From assembly GCF_003427025.1 (NCBI RefSeq), contig NZ_QVAI01000015.1, forward strand, positions 152,206 through 216,205: a stretch of 64,000 nt of DNA, written 5' to 3'. This document shows, in pieces, positions 24,839 to 34,242 of this stretch (positions are counted from its first letter, which is position 1; every line of letters begins with the position of its first letter). The position numbers and the translations under genes are program-made. This DNA is from Jiangella endophytica (GTDB taxonomy: Bacteria; Actinomycetota; Actinomycetes; Jiangellales; Jiangellaceae). The notes beneath the pieces are model-generated. The model was not told where the DNA came from. It saw only the letters and a program-made list of their open reading frames with translations, and searched no databases.

Positions 24839-25575
24839 CGGTCCTGGTGCTCGGGGGCACGGCCGAGGCACGTGAGCTGGCCGTCCTGCTCCGGGACGGC
24901 GGCGTCGATTTCGTGTCGTCGCTGGCGGGTCGCGTCGCCCGCCCGCGGCTGCCGGTCGGCGCCGTGCGGATCGGCGGGTTCGGTGGAGTGCCCGGGTTGC
25001 GCTCGTACCTCGGGGAGGCGCGCATCTCGGCCGTCGTGGACGCGACCCACCCGTTCGCGACGGGCATGAGCGCCAACGCGCTGGCCGCGTGCTCCGCCGG
25101 CTCCGTGCCGCTGCTGCGACTGGAGCGACCCGGCTGGTCCGGGGCTCCAGATGCCGAGCGCTGGCACTGGGTCGACGACCACGACGAGGCGGCCGCGCTC
25201 ACCGCGGAGCTGGGCCGGCGTCCCTTCCTGACGGTCGGACGTCAGTCGCTCGACCGGTTCGCCGGGCCCCTGGCCGGCGTCGCCGCGCTGGTCAGGGTGG
25301 TCGACGCGCCGGACATCGAGGTGCCGCGTGCCTGGACGGTCCTGCGGAGCCGGGGGCCGTACCCGCTCGACGCGGAGCGTGCGCTGATGGCCGAGGTGGA
25401 CGTGCTGGTGACCAAGGACTCGGGCGGGTCCTACACCTGGTCCAAGATGCGGGTCGCCGGCGAGCGGGGGATCCCGGTCGTGATCGTGCGGAGGGCGGCG
25501 GCTCCTCCCGCACTGGAGGTCGTCCATGATTCCGCGGCCGCGGCCGCGTGGGTCGCCGCGCGGCCGCCGCGCTGA
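24835..25575 (+). CDS. cobK: precorrin-6A reductase
   Basis: A 246-residue CobK/CbiJ reductase, using NADPH to reduce precorrin-6A to dihydro-precorrin-6. Family landmarks are [14 protein letters not shown] at the start, [40 protein letters not shown] and the C-terminal [17 protein letters not shown]. Length is typical. It is the only plus-strand cob gene at this end; its stop is two bases from the convergent cobA stop, leaving no room for a terminator between them. Confidence 0.92.
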   Translation: MTVLVLGGTAEARELAVLLRDGGVDFVSSLAGRVARPRLPVGAVRIGGFGGVPGLRSYLGEARISAVVDATHPFATGMSANALAACSAGSVPLLRLERPGWSGAPDAERWHWVDDHDEAAALTAELGRRPFLTVGRQSLDRFAGPLAGVAALVRVVDAPDIEVPRAWTVLRSRGPYPLDAERALMAEVDVLVTKDSGGSYTWSKMRVAGERGIPVVIVRRAAAPPALEVVHDSAAAAAWVAARPPR

Positions 25576-25577
25576 GG

Positions 25578-26555
25578 TCAGGTGAGACCGGGGACGTCCG
25601 CGACGGCGCCGATGACCGCCACCGCGGGTGGCGCGATGCCGGCGGCGGCCTCGTCGATCGTGGCGAGCGTGGCGCGCACGACACGCTGACTGGGCATGGC
25701 GCCGTCGGCGACGACGGCGGCGGGCGTGTCCGCAGCGAGCCCGCCGTCGGCGAGGGCGGCGCAGATCGCGCTCAACGTGCGCACGCCCATGAGCACCACG
25801 ATCGTCGTGCCGGACGCGGCGAGCGCGGCGTAGTCGATCGTCGAGCCGGGGTGGCCGGGTGGCACGTGACCGGAGATGACGGCGAAGCCCTGTGCCAGGC
25901 CCCGGTGGGTCACCGGGATGCCCGCGAGGGCCGGCACCGCGGTCGCCGACGTGACGCCGGGGACGACCCGCGTCTCGATGCCCGCGCGGTGGCAGGCGAG
26001 CAGTTCCTCGCCCCCGCGGCCGAACACGTGGTTGTCGCCGCCCTTGAGGCGCACGACGTGCCGGCCGGACGCGGCCCGCTCGACCAGGAGCTGGTTGATC
26101 GCTTCCTGGCTGGTCGAGCGGCCGCCCGGGATCTTGGCGACATCGATGATCTCGGAGCCGGGGCGGGCCCACGCGAGCGCGGCCAGCGGGGCCAGGCGGT
26201 CGGCGACGATGACGTCGGCGGCCTCGATCGCCGCACGGCCGGCCACGGTCAGCAGCCCGGGGTCGCCGGGACCTCCTCCGACCAGGGTCACCGATCCGGT
26301 GCGGTGGAGGTGGTCGGCCGGTGCCCCGTCGGCGGGTTCGCGCAGCACGACGCTCGTGCCCATGAGGTCGTCGATGTCCGGGTCGCGGGCCTGCCAGCTG
26401 ATCAGGCCGCGGCCGGCGAGGTCCTCGATGGCCGGAGTCACCGACGGCGCGATCACCGTGACCTCGGCGCCGTCGGCGAGCAGCCGGGCGATCTGGCCGG
26501 CGGCACGGACGTCGCCGCCGATGACCAGCGCGCGCGTCCCAGGGGTCAGGTCCAC
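25578..26555 (-). CDS. cobA: uroporphyrinogen-III C-methyltransferase with CysG-like N-terminus
   Basis: A 325-residue enzyme making precorrin-2 from uroporphyrinogen III with S-adenosylmethionine. The methyltransferase part (from about residue 85) shows VTLVGGGPGDPGLLTVAGRA, VVRLKGGDNHVFGRGGEE, VVPGVTSATAVPALAGIPVT and TIVVLMGVR. The first 80 residues look like a shortened siroheme-synthase NAD-binding domain (ALVIGGDVRAAGQIARLL, then a GAEVTVIAP strand), which lacks the rest of the dehydrogenase/ferrochelatase module and is probably not catalytic. GTG 26555 follows GAGGG and lies inside the end of the cobB-cobC gene. It is the last gene of the riboswitch-controlled operon. Confidence 0.9.
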   Translation of the reverse strand: MDLTPGTRALVIGGDVRAAGQIARLLADGAEVTVIAPSVTPAIEDLAGRGLISWQARDPDIDDLMGTSVVLREPADGAPADHLHRTGSVTLVGGGPGDPGLLTVAGRAAIEAADVIVADRLAPLAALAWARPGSEIIDVAKIPGGRSTSQEAINQLLVERAASGRHVVRLKGGDNHVFGRGGEELLACHRAGIETRVVPGVTSATAVPALAGIPVTHRGLAQGFAVISGHVPPGHPGSTIDYAALAASGTTIVVLMGVRTLSAICAALADGGLAADTPAAVVADGAMPSQRVVRATLATIDEAAAGIAPPAVAVIGAVADVPGLT

Positions 26556-28963
26556 GGGCCCTCGATCCGTAGCGTCGCCAGCAACTTGCGAGTGGTCTCG
26601 GGGCGGCGGACCGCGATGCGCACCCACGTGTCGTCGAGGCCCGGAAAGGTCCCGGCGCGGCGCACGGCGTATCCCGCGGACCGGAGCCGGTCGCGGGCAC
26701 CGGCGCCGAGCTGGGCGAGCACGAACGGAGCCGCCGCCGGGACGTGCCGGACGCCCAGCTCGGTCAGGCCGTCGGTCAGGACGCGGCGGTGCCGCCCGAT
26801 CGTGGTCGTCCGCCGCTCGGCCTCGGCGAGCGCGTCGTCGGCCGAGGTCGCGATCATCGCCGCGATGGCGCCACTCGACACCGACCATGGCGCCTGGTGA
26901 CGGCGCAGCTCGGCCAGGAGCGGCGGGGACCCCAGGACGTACCCGGCGCGGACGCCGGGGATCGACCACAGCTTGGTGAGGCTCCGGACGACGAGGAGGC
27001 CCGGGTCGGGGATCGCGGCGAGGGAGTGCTGCTCGTCGGGGACCGAGTCCATGAACGCCTCGTCGACCAGGACCACCCGGCCCGGGCGGAGCAGGCGGCG
27101 CAGGGTCTGGCCGGGGTGCAGCACGCTCGTCGGGTTGGTGGGGTTGCCGATCACGACGAGGTCGGCGTCCTCGGGGACCGCCGCGGAGTCGAGCGCGAAG
27201 CCGCCGCCCGGGTCGAGCAGCACGTGTTCGGGGTGGTGTCCCGCGGCTGCGAGGGCGACATCGGGCTCGGTGAACTGCGGATGGACCACGACGGGCCGGC
27301 GCCACGCACGTGCCCGGGCGACGAGACCGAAGGCCTCGGCGGCTCCGGCGGTGGGGAGCACCTCCTCGCCGGGACGGCCGTGCCGCCGGGCGATCGCCGT
27401 GGCCGCGGTGGCGGGGTCGGGGTAGGCGCCGACGTCGTCCAGGCTGCGGGCCAGCGCGTCGGTCAGCCACGCCGGCCGGGCGGCGTCGTGGACGTTGACC
27501 GCGAAGTCGACCAGCCCGTCGGTGAGCTCCTGGTCGCCGTGCCACCTCAGCGCGTCCGGGGACGGCGCCGTCGTCGTGGCCGTCGCCGGAGGGAGGCTCA
27601 CCTCGGGCCGGGCCGCCCTGGGCACATGGGCGTGGACGGCGTCGGCGAAGCGCTGCGCCACCCGCGGGTGGCCGGCCCAGTGCGTGTGGAGGTACGACGC
27701 GTGCAGCGTGGCGGAGCCGAATCCGGACGGCCGTCCGTCGACCAGCCAGGCGGGGTTCGCGTACGCCGGCGTCACCGTCGTGCGGTGGAACTCGTGGCCG
27801 GTGACCCGGGTGCCCGCGACACCGGTCAGCTGGTCGGCGGGGACGACGGCGGTCCGGTACGACAGGGTGAGCCTCGGCGTCATGGCCGCGTCGGCGTCGA
27901 GGACCCCGACCATCGGCCGGCCGTCGATCGAGCGGCAGAGGTAGAGCAGCCCGGCGCACTCGGCGACGGCCGGCACGCCCGACTCGACGGCGGCGCGCAG
28001 GGCGCCGCGCAACGGCTCGTTGGCGGCGAGGCCCGCGGCGTGCACCTCGGGGAACCCGCCGCCGAGGTAGAGCCCGGCCGTGCCCTCGGGCAGCCGTTCG
28101 TCGGCGAGCGGGTCGAACGTCACGATGTCGCAGCCCGCGGCGCGCAGCAGCTCCTCGGTCTCGGCGTAGCGGAAGGTGAACGCGCGCCCGCCCGCCATGG
28201 CCACGACCGGCCGCCGGGCGGACGCGGCGCTGATCTGGGCCGCCGGTTCCCACGGTGCGCCGTCGAGATCGGGTGCCGAGCGGGCCAGCCCGAGCAGCAG
28301 CGGAAGGTCGACCTTCTCGGCGATCTGCCCGGCCAGCCGGTCCAGCGCACGGGCCGCGTCGGCACGCTCGCCGGCGGGCACGAGGCCGAGGTGACGTGAC
28401 GGCGCCACGATGCCGTCGTCGCGGTGCAGTACGCCGAGCACCGGCAGACCGGTCGACTCCAGCGCGCCGGCCACTTCCTCGGCGTGCCGGGACGATCCGG
28501 CCTTGTTGAGGACGACGCCGACGATGCGGACCGACGGGTCGAAGGCGACCATGCCGTGCACGACGGCGGCGATCGACCGCGAGGCGTGCGAGACGTCGAC
28601 CACCAGGACGACGGGTGTCCGGGTGACTGTGGCGACGTGCGCCGTCGACGCGAAGCCCTCGCCGCCGAGCTGCCCGTCGTACAGGCCCATGACCCCCTCG
28701 ATGATCGCGAGGTCGGCGGCGCGGGCACCGTGCAGGAGCAACGGGATGAGGCGTTCCTCGCCCACGAGATGCGGGTCGAGGTTGCGGCCGGGCCGGGTGG
28801 TCGCGAGGGCGTGGTAGCCCGGGTCGATGTAGTCGGGCCCGACCTTGTGGCCCGAGACCCGGTGGCCCGCCCGGGACAGCGCGGCCATCAGGCCGGTGGC
28901 GATCGTGGTCTTGCCATGGCCGGACGCGGGCGCCGCGACGACCAGCCGGGGCAGCGTCACCAT
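26546..28963 (-). CDS. cobB: CobB-CobC fusion: cobyrinate a,c-diamide synthase plus threonine-phosphate decarboxylase-like aminotransferase
   Basis: An 805-residue two-domain protein. Residues 1 to about 450 are cobyrinic acid a,c-diamide synthase: P-loop ASGHGKTTIA, VGPDYIDPGYH, EGVMGLYDG and the glutaminase nucleophile in AECAGLLYL (about residue 336). After a Pro/Ala/Thr linker, residues from about 475 form a type-I-fold PLP enzyme of the CobC/CobD group, with VIGNPTNPTS and the PLP lysine in VRSLTKLWSIPGVRAGY (about residue 662); it would supply the aminopropanol phosphate arm or its precursor. Thus one polypeptide serves corrin amidation and side-chain supply. ATG 28963 overlaps the cobO stop. 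An upstream in-frame extension is a shadow of cobO. Confidence 0.9.
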   Translation of the reverse strand: MVTLPRLVVAAPASGHGKTTIATGLMAALSRAGHRVSGHKVGPDYIDPGYHALATTRPGRNLDPHLVGEERLIPLLLHGARAADLAIIEGVMGLYDGQLGGEGFASTAHVATVTRTPVVLVVDVSHASRSIAAVVHGMVAFDPSVRIVGVVLNKAGSSRHAEEVAGALESTGLPVLGVLHRDDGIVAPSRHLGLVPAGERADAARALDRLAGQIAEKVDLPLLLGLARSAPDLDGAPWEPAAQISAASARRPVVAMAGGRAFTFRYAETEELLRAAGCDIVTFDPLADERLPEGTAGLYLGGGFPEVHAAGLAANEPLRGALRAAVESGVPAVAECAGLLYLCRSIDGRPMVGVLDADAAMTPRLTLSYRTAVVPADQLTGVAGTRVTGHEFHRTTVTPAYANPAWLVDGRPSGFGSATLHASYLHTHWAGHPRVAQRFADAVHAHVPRAARPEVSLPPATATTTAPSPDALRWHGDQELTDGLVDFAVNVHDAARPAWLTDALARSLDDVGAYPDPATAATAIARRHGRPGEEVLPTAGAAEAFGLVARARAWRRPVVVHPQFTEPDVALAAAGHHPEHVLLDPGGGFALDSAAVPEDADLVVIGNPTNPTSVLHPGQTLRRLLRPGRVVLVDEAFMDSVPDEQHSLAAIPDPGLLVVRSLTKLWSIPGVRAGYVLGSPPLLAELRRHQAPWSVSSGAIAAMIATSADDALAEAERRTTTIGRHRRVLTDGLTELGVRHVPAAAPFVLAQLGAGARDRLRSAGYAVRRAGTFPGLDDTWVRIAVRRPETTRKLLATLRIEGPWT

Positions 28964-29571
28964 TCGATGCCTCGCTGCCCCTTCTGACCGTTGTCGAACG
29001 GGTGCTTGACGTGCTGCATCTCGGTGACGAGGTCGGCGATGCCGATCAGGCGCGGATCGGCGCGCCGCCCGGTGACGACGACGTACTGGCGGCCGGGACG
29101 GTTGACCAGCGTGTCGACGACGTCGTCGACGTCGACCCAGCCCCAAGCCATCGGATAGGTGAACTCGTCGAGGACGTAGAGGTCGTGGGTCTCGGCGGCG
29201 ATGCGGCGCTTGACCTCGGCCCAGCCCTCGGCGGCGTCGGCGGCGTGGTCCTCCTCGGCGCCCTTCTTGCGCGACCAGGACCAGCCCGAGCCCATCTTGT
29301 GCCATTCGACCGGTCCGCCGGCGCCGGTGTCGGCGTGCAACTCGCCGAGTCGTTCGAGCACGGTCTGTTCGCCGATGCGCCACTTGGCCGACTTGACGAA
29401 CTGGAACACGCCGATGTTCCAGCCCTGGTTCCACGCGCGCATGGCCAGACCGAAGGCGGCCGTGGACTTGCCCTTGCCGTTGCCGGTGTGGACCATGACG
29501 AGCGGCCGGTTGCGGCGCTGCCTGGTGGTGAGGCCGTCCTCGGGCGTGGCGAGTGGCTGACCCTGGGGCAT
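28957..29571 (-). CDS. cobO: corrinoid adenosyltransferase
   Basis: A 204-residue CobO/CobA(Salmonella)-type ATP:corrinoid adenosyltransferase that attaches the 5'-deoxyadenosyl ligand. The P-loop is GNGKGKSTAAFG (about residues 30-41), followed by GVFQFVKSAKWRIGE and Walker B-like LYVLDEFTYPMAWGW; VVVTGRRADPRLI is the usual late motif. The ATG overlaps the stop of the chelatase gene (ATGA) and the stop lies inside the cobB-cobC start, so translation is coupled along the operon. Confidence 0.94.
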   Translation of the reverse strand: MPQGQPLATPEDGLTTRQRRNRPLVMVHTGNGKGKSTAAFGLAMRAWNQGWNIGVFQFVKSAKWRIGEQTVLERLGELHADTGAGGPVEWHKMGSGWSWSRKKGAEEDHAADAAEGWAEVKRRIAAETHDLYVLDEFTYPMAWGWVDVDDVVDTLVNRPGRQYVVVTGRRADPRLIGIADLVTEMQHVKHPFDNGQKGQRGIEW

Positions 29572-31601
29572 CAGGCGGCCCTCTTCACGACGTCGGTGAG
29601 GTCCGCGGCGCTGACCTCTCCCAGCGCGACGTACTCCGCCATCAGGTGGGCGGCGAGGTCGTGGGCCAGGCCCATGCGGAACCTCCCGGTCTCGCAGTCG
29701 ACGACCAGGCCGGCGACGCCGGACTCCGCGAGGTGGGCGGCGACCTGGTGCGCCCGGCCCAGCGCGTCGGGCCCGTACGTCGCGCGTCCGTCGGTGACGA
29801 CCACCAGCAGGGGACGCCGGCGAGGGTCGCGCACGCGCTCGCGCCGCAGGACGTCCGCGGCCTGCAGCAGCCCTTCGGCCAGCGGCGTGCGGCCGCCGGC
29901 GGGCAGCTCACCAAGCCGTGTGGCGGCGATGTCGACCGAGCCGGTCGGGGGGAGCGCGAGCTCGGCGCCGTCCTGGCGGAACGTGATGAGCCCGACCTTG
30001 TCGCGCCGCTGGTAGGCGTCCATCAGCAGCGACAGGATCGCGGTCTTGACCTGCTCCATGCGGCGGCGCGCGGCCATCGAGCCCGACGCGTCGACGCAGA
30101 ACAGGATGAGGTTGGACTCGTGGCCCTCTCTTACCGCGAGCCGCAGGTCGTCGGCGCGGAACGCCAGGCCCGGACCCTGGCGGCCTCGGACCCGCTGATG
30201 CGGAGCCGCGGCCCGGATGGTCTCCAGCAGATGGATCGACCCGCCCTGGCCGGTACGGCGTTCGGCACCGACGCGGCGGCCGGTGTCGGTGATGGCCCTG
30301 GACCGCCGGCCCGACTCACCCGCGCCGGTGCCGGCGACCGTGAACAGCTTGGGGCGGTACGGCTGCTGCGGTGCCGCGACCGTGACCCCCGACGAGTCGC
30401 CGGCCCGCGGCTCGGCGTCGCGGTCGTCGGGGGAGTGCCGGTCGGACGGGCGGGGTGGGCTGCCGCCGTCGGCGGAACCAGGTCCGCCGGGGTCGGAGCC
30501 CTGCCCAGGTGGCGTGGCCGCCGGCTCGTCCGCGGACGCCGGGTCGTGGTCGCCGTCCGGCGCCGGCTCGGGCTCCGGGTCCGGGGGCCGCTCGTCGGCG
30601 GCCAGGATCTGGTCGAGGAGGTCCTCGTCGATGCCGGGCGCGTCGAACGGCTTGCGGCGACGTCGGTGGGGCAGGGCGAGCCGGGCGGCCGCCCGGATGT
30701 CGTCGCGCAGCACGCCGGTGCGGCCGTTCCACGCGGCGTGGGCGGCGGCGGCACGGGCCGTGACGATGTCGGCGCGCATGCCGTCGACCTCGAACGCGGT
30801 GCAGACCTCGGCGATCTTGAGCAGCGCCCAGTCGCTGAGATCGACCTGGTCGACGAGCTTCTGCGCGGCCTCGATGCGATCGGTCAGCCGCGCCTCGTCG
30901 TCGGCGTGACGCGCGGCGAAGGCGTCGGGGTCCGCCTCGAACGCGAGCCGCCGGCGGACGACCTCGACGCGGGCCGCCGGGTCGCGTGGCGCGGTGACCT
31001 CGACCGTCAGCCCGAACCGGTCGAGCAGCTGCGGCCGCAACTCACCCTCCTCGGGGTTCATCGTGCCGATGAGGACGAACCGCGCGGCGTGCTCGACCGA
31101 GACGCCGTCGCGCTCGACCGTCGAGCGCCCCATCGCCGCGGCGTCGAGCAGCAGGTCGACCAGGTGGTCGTGCAGCAGGTTGACCTCGTCGACGTAGAGG
31201 ATGCCGCGGTGGGCGCGGGCGAGCAGCCCCGGCTCGTACTCGGTGACGCCGTCGGCGAGGGCCTTCTCCAGGTGCAGCGAGCCCAGCACGCGGTCCTCGG
31301 TGGCGCCGACGGGCAGCTCGACCAGGCGCACCGGGCGCGTCTCGACGTCGGCCCCGGCGTCGAACGGGCCGTCGGGCGACAACGGGTTCGATTCGCGCGG
31401 ATCCGTCGAGAACCGGTCGCCGCTGACGACGTCGATGGGCGGCAGCACCGACGCGAGCGCGCGCACCATGGTCGACTTGGCGGTGCCCTTCTCGCCGCGC
31501 ACGAGCACACCGCCGATGGACGGTGAGATCGCCGAGAGGGTGAGGGCCAGCGCCATGTCGTCGGAGCCGACGACCGCGCTGAACGGATAGTGCTGTGGCA
31601 T
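29571..31601 (-). CDS. BchI/BchD-like magnesium-chelatase-family protein (cobaltochelatase helper)
   Basis: A 676-residue fusion. The N-terminal AAA+ ATPase has Walker A GEKGTAKST (residues 36-44), Walker B GILYVDEVNLL and ATLIGTMNPEEGEL-like sensor text. A Pro/Asp/Glu-rich linker follows (about 330-450). The C-terminal von Willebrand A domain carries the MIDAS DASGS near residue 504 and the later TPLAEGL and VVVTDGRAT. Such proteins take the place of CobS and CobT beside CobN for ATP-driven cobalt insertion in actinobacteria. It is the first gene after a cobalamin riboswitch; GGAG precedes ATG 31601. Linkage to CobN is inference from the locus. Confidence 0.85.
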   Translation of the reverse strand: MPQHYPFSAVVGSDDMALALTLSAISPSIGGVLVRGEKGTAKSTMVRALASVLPPIDVVSGDRFSTDPRESNPLSPDGPFDAGADVETRPVRLVELPVGATEDRVLGSLHLEKALADGVTEYEPGLLARAHRGILYVDEVNLLHDHLVDLLLDAAAMGRSTVERDGVSVEHAARFVLIGTMNPEEGELRPQLLDRFGLTVEVTAPRDPAARVEVVRRRLAFEADPDAFAARHADDEARLTDRIEAAQKLVDQVDLSDWALLKIAEVCTAFEVDGMRADIVTARAAAAHAAWNGRTGVLRDDIRAAARLALPHRRRRKPFDAPGIDEDLLDQILAADERPPDPEPEPAPDGDHDPASADEPAATPPGQGSDPGGPGSADGGSPPRPSDRHSPDDRDAEPRAGDSSGVTVAAPQQPYRPKLFTVAGTGAGESGRRSRAITDTGRRVGAERRTGQGGSIHLLETIRAAAPHQRVRGRQGPGLAFRADDLRLAVREGHESNLILFCVDASGSMAARRRMEQVKTAILSLLMDAYQRRDKVGLITFRQDGAELALPPTGSVDIAATRLGELPAGGRTPLAEGLLQAADVLRRERVRDPRRRPLLVVVTDGRATYGPDALGRAHQVAAHLAESGVAGLVVDCETGRFRMGLAHDLAAHLMAEYVALGEVSAADLTDVVKRAA

Positions 31602-31655
31602 CTGGGGCTCCCGCTCGGTCTGCCATCGGTGGCCGACACGGTCGCGTCCGCCAGT

Positions 31656-31770
31656 CAGACTCGAGGCCGGTCTTCGGACTTCCCGGGACGATCCCGGGTC
31701 ACCGCAGCGGGCCCTGTGCCGGATTCTCACCGGCTTCCCGATTCTCCCCGCGAGGGGCACCTCGAGTCTG
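31656..31770 (-). ncRNA. cobalamin riboswitch 1 (before the chelatase operon)
   Basis: On the minus strand the arms 31760-31770 and 31656-31666 form a perfect 11-bp P1-like helix. Between them lie the conserved elements: GGGAA, GGTG with GAGAATCC, GGCCCGCTGCGGTGA and the B12-box-like AGTCCGAAGACC. A -10 box TATTCT sits at 31781-31786 just upstream. It should switch off the operon from the chelatase gene to cobA when adenosylcobalamin is abundant. Confidence 0.9.
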
Positions 31771-31786
31771 TGTGCGGCTCAGAATA

Positions 31787-32263
31787 GCGCCCATCCGGTT
31801 AGGCCGATGAGCCCGGTCAGCCTCCGCCCTTGCTGCTTGTGGAAACCAGGGGAGGCGGGAGGCCGGCCGGCGCCGGTCGTTCGCGGCGACACCCCCGGGG
31901 TCCGGTTGACACTCCGGAAACCGGCGCTTACGGCCCCGAAACGGGTCCTATCCGCCGGTTTCCGGGGCGTCGCCGAACGATCAGCGGTGATCGTCGTTGA
32001 CTTTGGAGAAGTCGGGGTTCCCGGTGCGGCGAACCCCACGAACCACCCAGACGACGCCGCCACCGTGACGGCGCACGCCTCGGCTCCACCACCCCGATCA
32101 CATCCGCGCCCTCAGCGGCGCGCACGGGGGCTCGTCGCCGCTTCGATGGCGGGTGCTCTGGTGGGGCCAGGGCACCTCCGAACCACCCGCCATCGCCGGC
32201 ATGGTGGGACTGGACGAGCGTCGCGGTCGGCGGGCGGCGGACCGGCGGTTATCGTCTCGACCC
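31787..32263. other. divergent intergenic region with a large hairpin
   Basis: No gene is apparent in these 477 bases between the riboswitch promoter and cobL. A 13-bp perfect inverted repeat (31914-31926 and 31953-31965) encloses 26 bases; it is preceded by TTGACA at 31906-31911. Near the right end TATCGT (32250-32255) could be a -10 box for a leaderless cobL transcript, because cobL has no visible ribosome-binding site. Confidence 0.5.
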
Positions 32264-33478
32264 ATGGGCACACGGGTCACGGTGGTCGGGATCGGCGCGG
32301 ACGGGTGGGCCGGCCTCGCGCCGGGTGCCCGCGCGCTGATGGAGGGCGCCGAGGTGGTCCTCGGTGGCCGCCGGCACCTCGCGATGCTCCCGGACGTGCC
32401 TGGTCAGCGGCGCGAGACCTGGCCGTCGCCGCTGCGCGACGGCCTGCCGGAGCTGCTGGAACGCTGCGCCGGACGGCGGGTCGTCGCGCTCGCCTCCGGG
32501 GACCCGCTCGTCTCGGGCATCGCGACGACGCTCGTGGACCTGCTGGGCGCGGACGCGGTCGAGGTCGTGCCCGCGCTGTCCTCCGTCGCGCTGGCCCGCG
32601 CCCGCCTGCGGTGGCCGGCGGAGTCGGCGGAGGTCCTCACGCTCGTCGGGCGCGACCCGCGGATCGTGACGCGATCGCTCGCTCCCGGCTCGCGGCTGAT
32701 CGTGCTGTCGTCGGACGGCTCGACGCCGGCCGAGGTGGCCGCGCTGCTGACCGCGGCCGGCTACGGAGCGAGCCGGCTCACCGTCCTCGGCGACCTCGGC
32801 GCCGCGGCCGAGTCGCGCATCGACGGCAGGGCGGACTCGTGGGGCGACCGGGCGGCGCCCGACCTGAACGTCGTCGCGGTCGAGCTGGCCGGTCCGGGCG
32901 CCCCGAGCCGCGGGTTCACCGCCGGGTTGCCGGAGGACGCCTTCGAGCACGACGGCCAGATCACCAAGCGGGACGTGCGCGCGTCGGCCCTGGCCCGGCT
33001 GGCCCCGCTGCCGCGCCAGCTGCTCTGGGACGTCGGCGCGGGCTCCGGCTCGGTGGCCATCGAGTGGATGCGTGCGCACGCGGCCTGCCGCGCGGTCGCG
33101 ATCGAGTCGCGGGCGGACCGCGCCGCCCGCATCGCCCGCAACGCCGCGTCGCTGGGCGTCCCCGGCCTGGAGGTGGTGACCGGACACGCGCCCGCGGCGC
33201 TGAAGGGCCTGGAGCGCCCGCACGCGATCTTCGTCGGCGGCGGGGCGACCGAGGACGGCCTGCTCGAGGCCTGCTGGACGGCGCTGCGTCCGGGCGGGCG
33301 GCTGGTCGCCCACGGCGTCACCCTCGAGACGGAGACCGTGCTGGCCGGGCGGTACGCCCGGCACGGCGGCGAGCTCGCCCGGATCCACGTCGAGCACGCC
33401 GCGCCGATCGGGTCCTTCACCGGCTGGACCCCGTCCCGCGGCATCACCCAGTGGGCCGCGACGAAGGAGGACTCGTGA
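32264..33478 (+). CDS. cobL: precorrin-6Y C5,15-methyltransferase (decarboxylating)
   Basis: A 404-residue CobL, the fusion of CbiE-like and CbiT-like halves that methylates C5 and C15 and decarboxylates the C12 acetate. The N-terminal tetrapyrrole methylase shows VTVVGIGADGWAGL, VVLGGRRHL, ALASGDPLVSGI and PALSSVALARARL. The C-terminal methyltransferase has GQITKRDVRA, the SAM motif LLWDVGAGSGSVAIEW (about residues 252-267) and IFVGGGATEDGLLEA. An in-frame extension from 32153 has no support. The stop overlaps the cobM start (GTGA). Confidence 0.93.
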   Translation: MGTRVTVVGIGADGWAGLAPGARALMEGAEVVLGGRRHLAMLPDVPGQRRETWPSPLRDGLPELLERCAGRRVVALASGDPLVSGIATTLVDLLGADAVEVVPALSSVALARARLRWPAESAEVLTLVGRDPRIVTRSLAPGSRLIVLSSDGSTPAEVAALLTAAGYGASRLTVLGDLGAAAESRIDGRADSWGDRAAPDLNVVAVELAGPGAPSRGFTAGLPEDAFEHDGQITKRDVRASALARLAPLPRQLLWDVGAGSGSVAIEWMRAHAACRAVAIESRADRAARIARNAASLGVPGLEVVTGHAPAALKGLERPHAIFVGGGATEDGLLEACWTALRPGGRLVAHGVTLETETVLAGRYARHGGELARIHVEHAAPIGSFTGWTPSRGITQWAATKEDS

Positions 33479-34242
33479 CCGTCCACTACGTCGGAGCCGG
33501 CCCCGGCGCGGCCGACCTGCTGACGCTGCGCGCCGTCGCTCTGCTCAACGCCGCGCAGGTCTGCCTGTACCCCGGCACCTACATCGACGACGCCGTCCTC
33601 GGGCACTGCCCTGACGGCGCGGAGCTGGTCGATACCCAGGACCTCGACCTCGACCGGATCACCGCCCGGATCGTCGCCGCTCACGACGCCGGACTGGAGG
33701 TGGTCCGGCTCTGCTCCGGCGACCCGTCGATCTACTCCGCTCTGCATGAGCAGACCAGGCGCCTCGACGCTCATGGCGTGCCGTGGGACGTCACGCCCGG
33801 GGTCCCCGCGTACGCCGCGGCGGCGGCCCTGCTCGGTGTCGAGCTGACCGTGCCGGAAGTCGTCCAGTCGGTCGTGCTCACCCGCACACGGGCCCGGTCG
33901 ACGGCGATGCCGGCGGGGGAGCGGCTGGAGCGGTTCGCCGCCACCGGCGCGTCCCTCGTGCTGCACCTGGCGATCACCCGCACACGCGAGCTCGCCGCCG
34001 AGCTCGCACTCTCGTACGGATCGGACTGTCCCGTCGCGGTGGTCGCCAACGCCAGCCAGCCGGGCCAGGTCGTGCTGCGCGGCACGCTTCACGACATCGC
34101 GGACCAGGTCGAGGCGGCGGGCCTGCGCAAGGCCGCGGTCATCCTCGTCGGCGCGGCACTGGCCGAGGAGGTCCGGGGCGCGGAGTCGTTCCTCTACGAC
34201 CCGGCGCGGGACCGTTCGGTGAAGCGCGGCGTCCAGACCTGA
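33475..34242 (+). CDS. cobM: precorrin-4 C11-methyltransferase
   Basis: A 255-residue CobM/CbiF enzyme adding the C11 methyl group. Landmarks: VHYVGAGPGAADLLTLRA, VCLYPGTYIDDAVL, VVRLCSGDPSIYSALHEQ, TPGVPAYAAAAALLG and VAVVANASQPGQ. GTG 33475 overlaps the cobL stop and follows GAAGGAGG. Its last 49 bases overlap the end of the convergent cobI-cobJ gene, an unusual arrangement for two intact genes of one pathway. Confidence 0.93.
   Translation: MTVHYVGAGPGAADLLTLRAVALLNAAQVCLYPGTYIDDAVLGHCPDGAELVDTQDLDLDRITARIVAAHDAGLEVVRLCSGDPSIYSALHEQTRRLDAHGVPWDVTPGVPAYAAAAALLGVELTVPEVVQSVVLTRTRARSTAMPAGERLERFAATGASLVLHLAITRTRELAAELALSYGSDCPVAVVANASQPGQVVLRGTLHDIADQVEAAGLRKAAVILVGAALAEEVRGAESFLYDPARDRSVKRGVQT

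Noticed and set aside
28964..29434. N-terminal extension of the CobB-CobC protein
   Set aside because: The extra codons read a different frame of cobO, are Arg-rich and have no homology; the P-loop begins normally at ATG 28963.
31914..31965. A fourth cobalamin riboswitch
   Set aside because: It lacks the conserved core elements (GGTG with AATCC, CAGCGGTGA, AGTCCGAAGACC) that the other three contain.
32249..33397. 382-codon open frame on the minus strand opposite cobL
   Set aside because: cobL on the other strand has all family motifs; the antisense frame is an artefact of codon bias.
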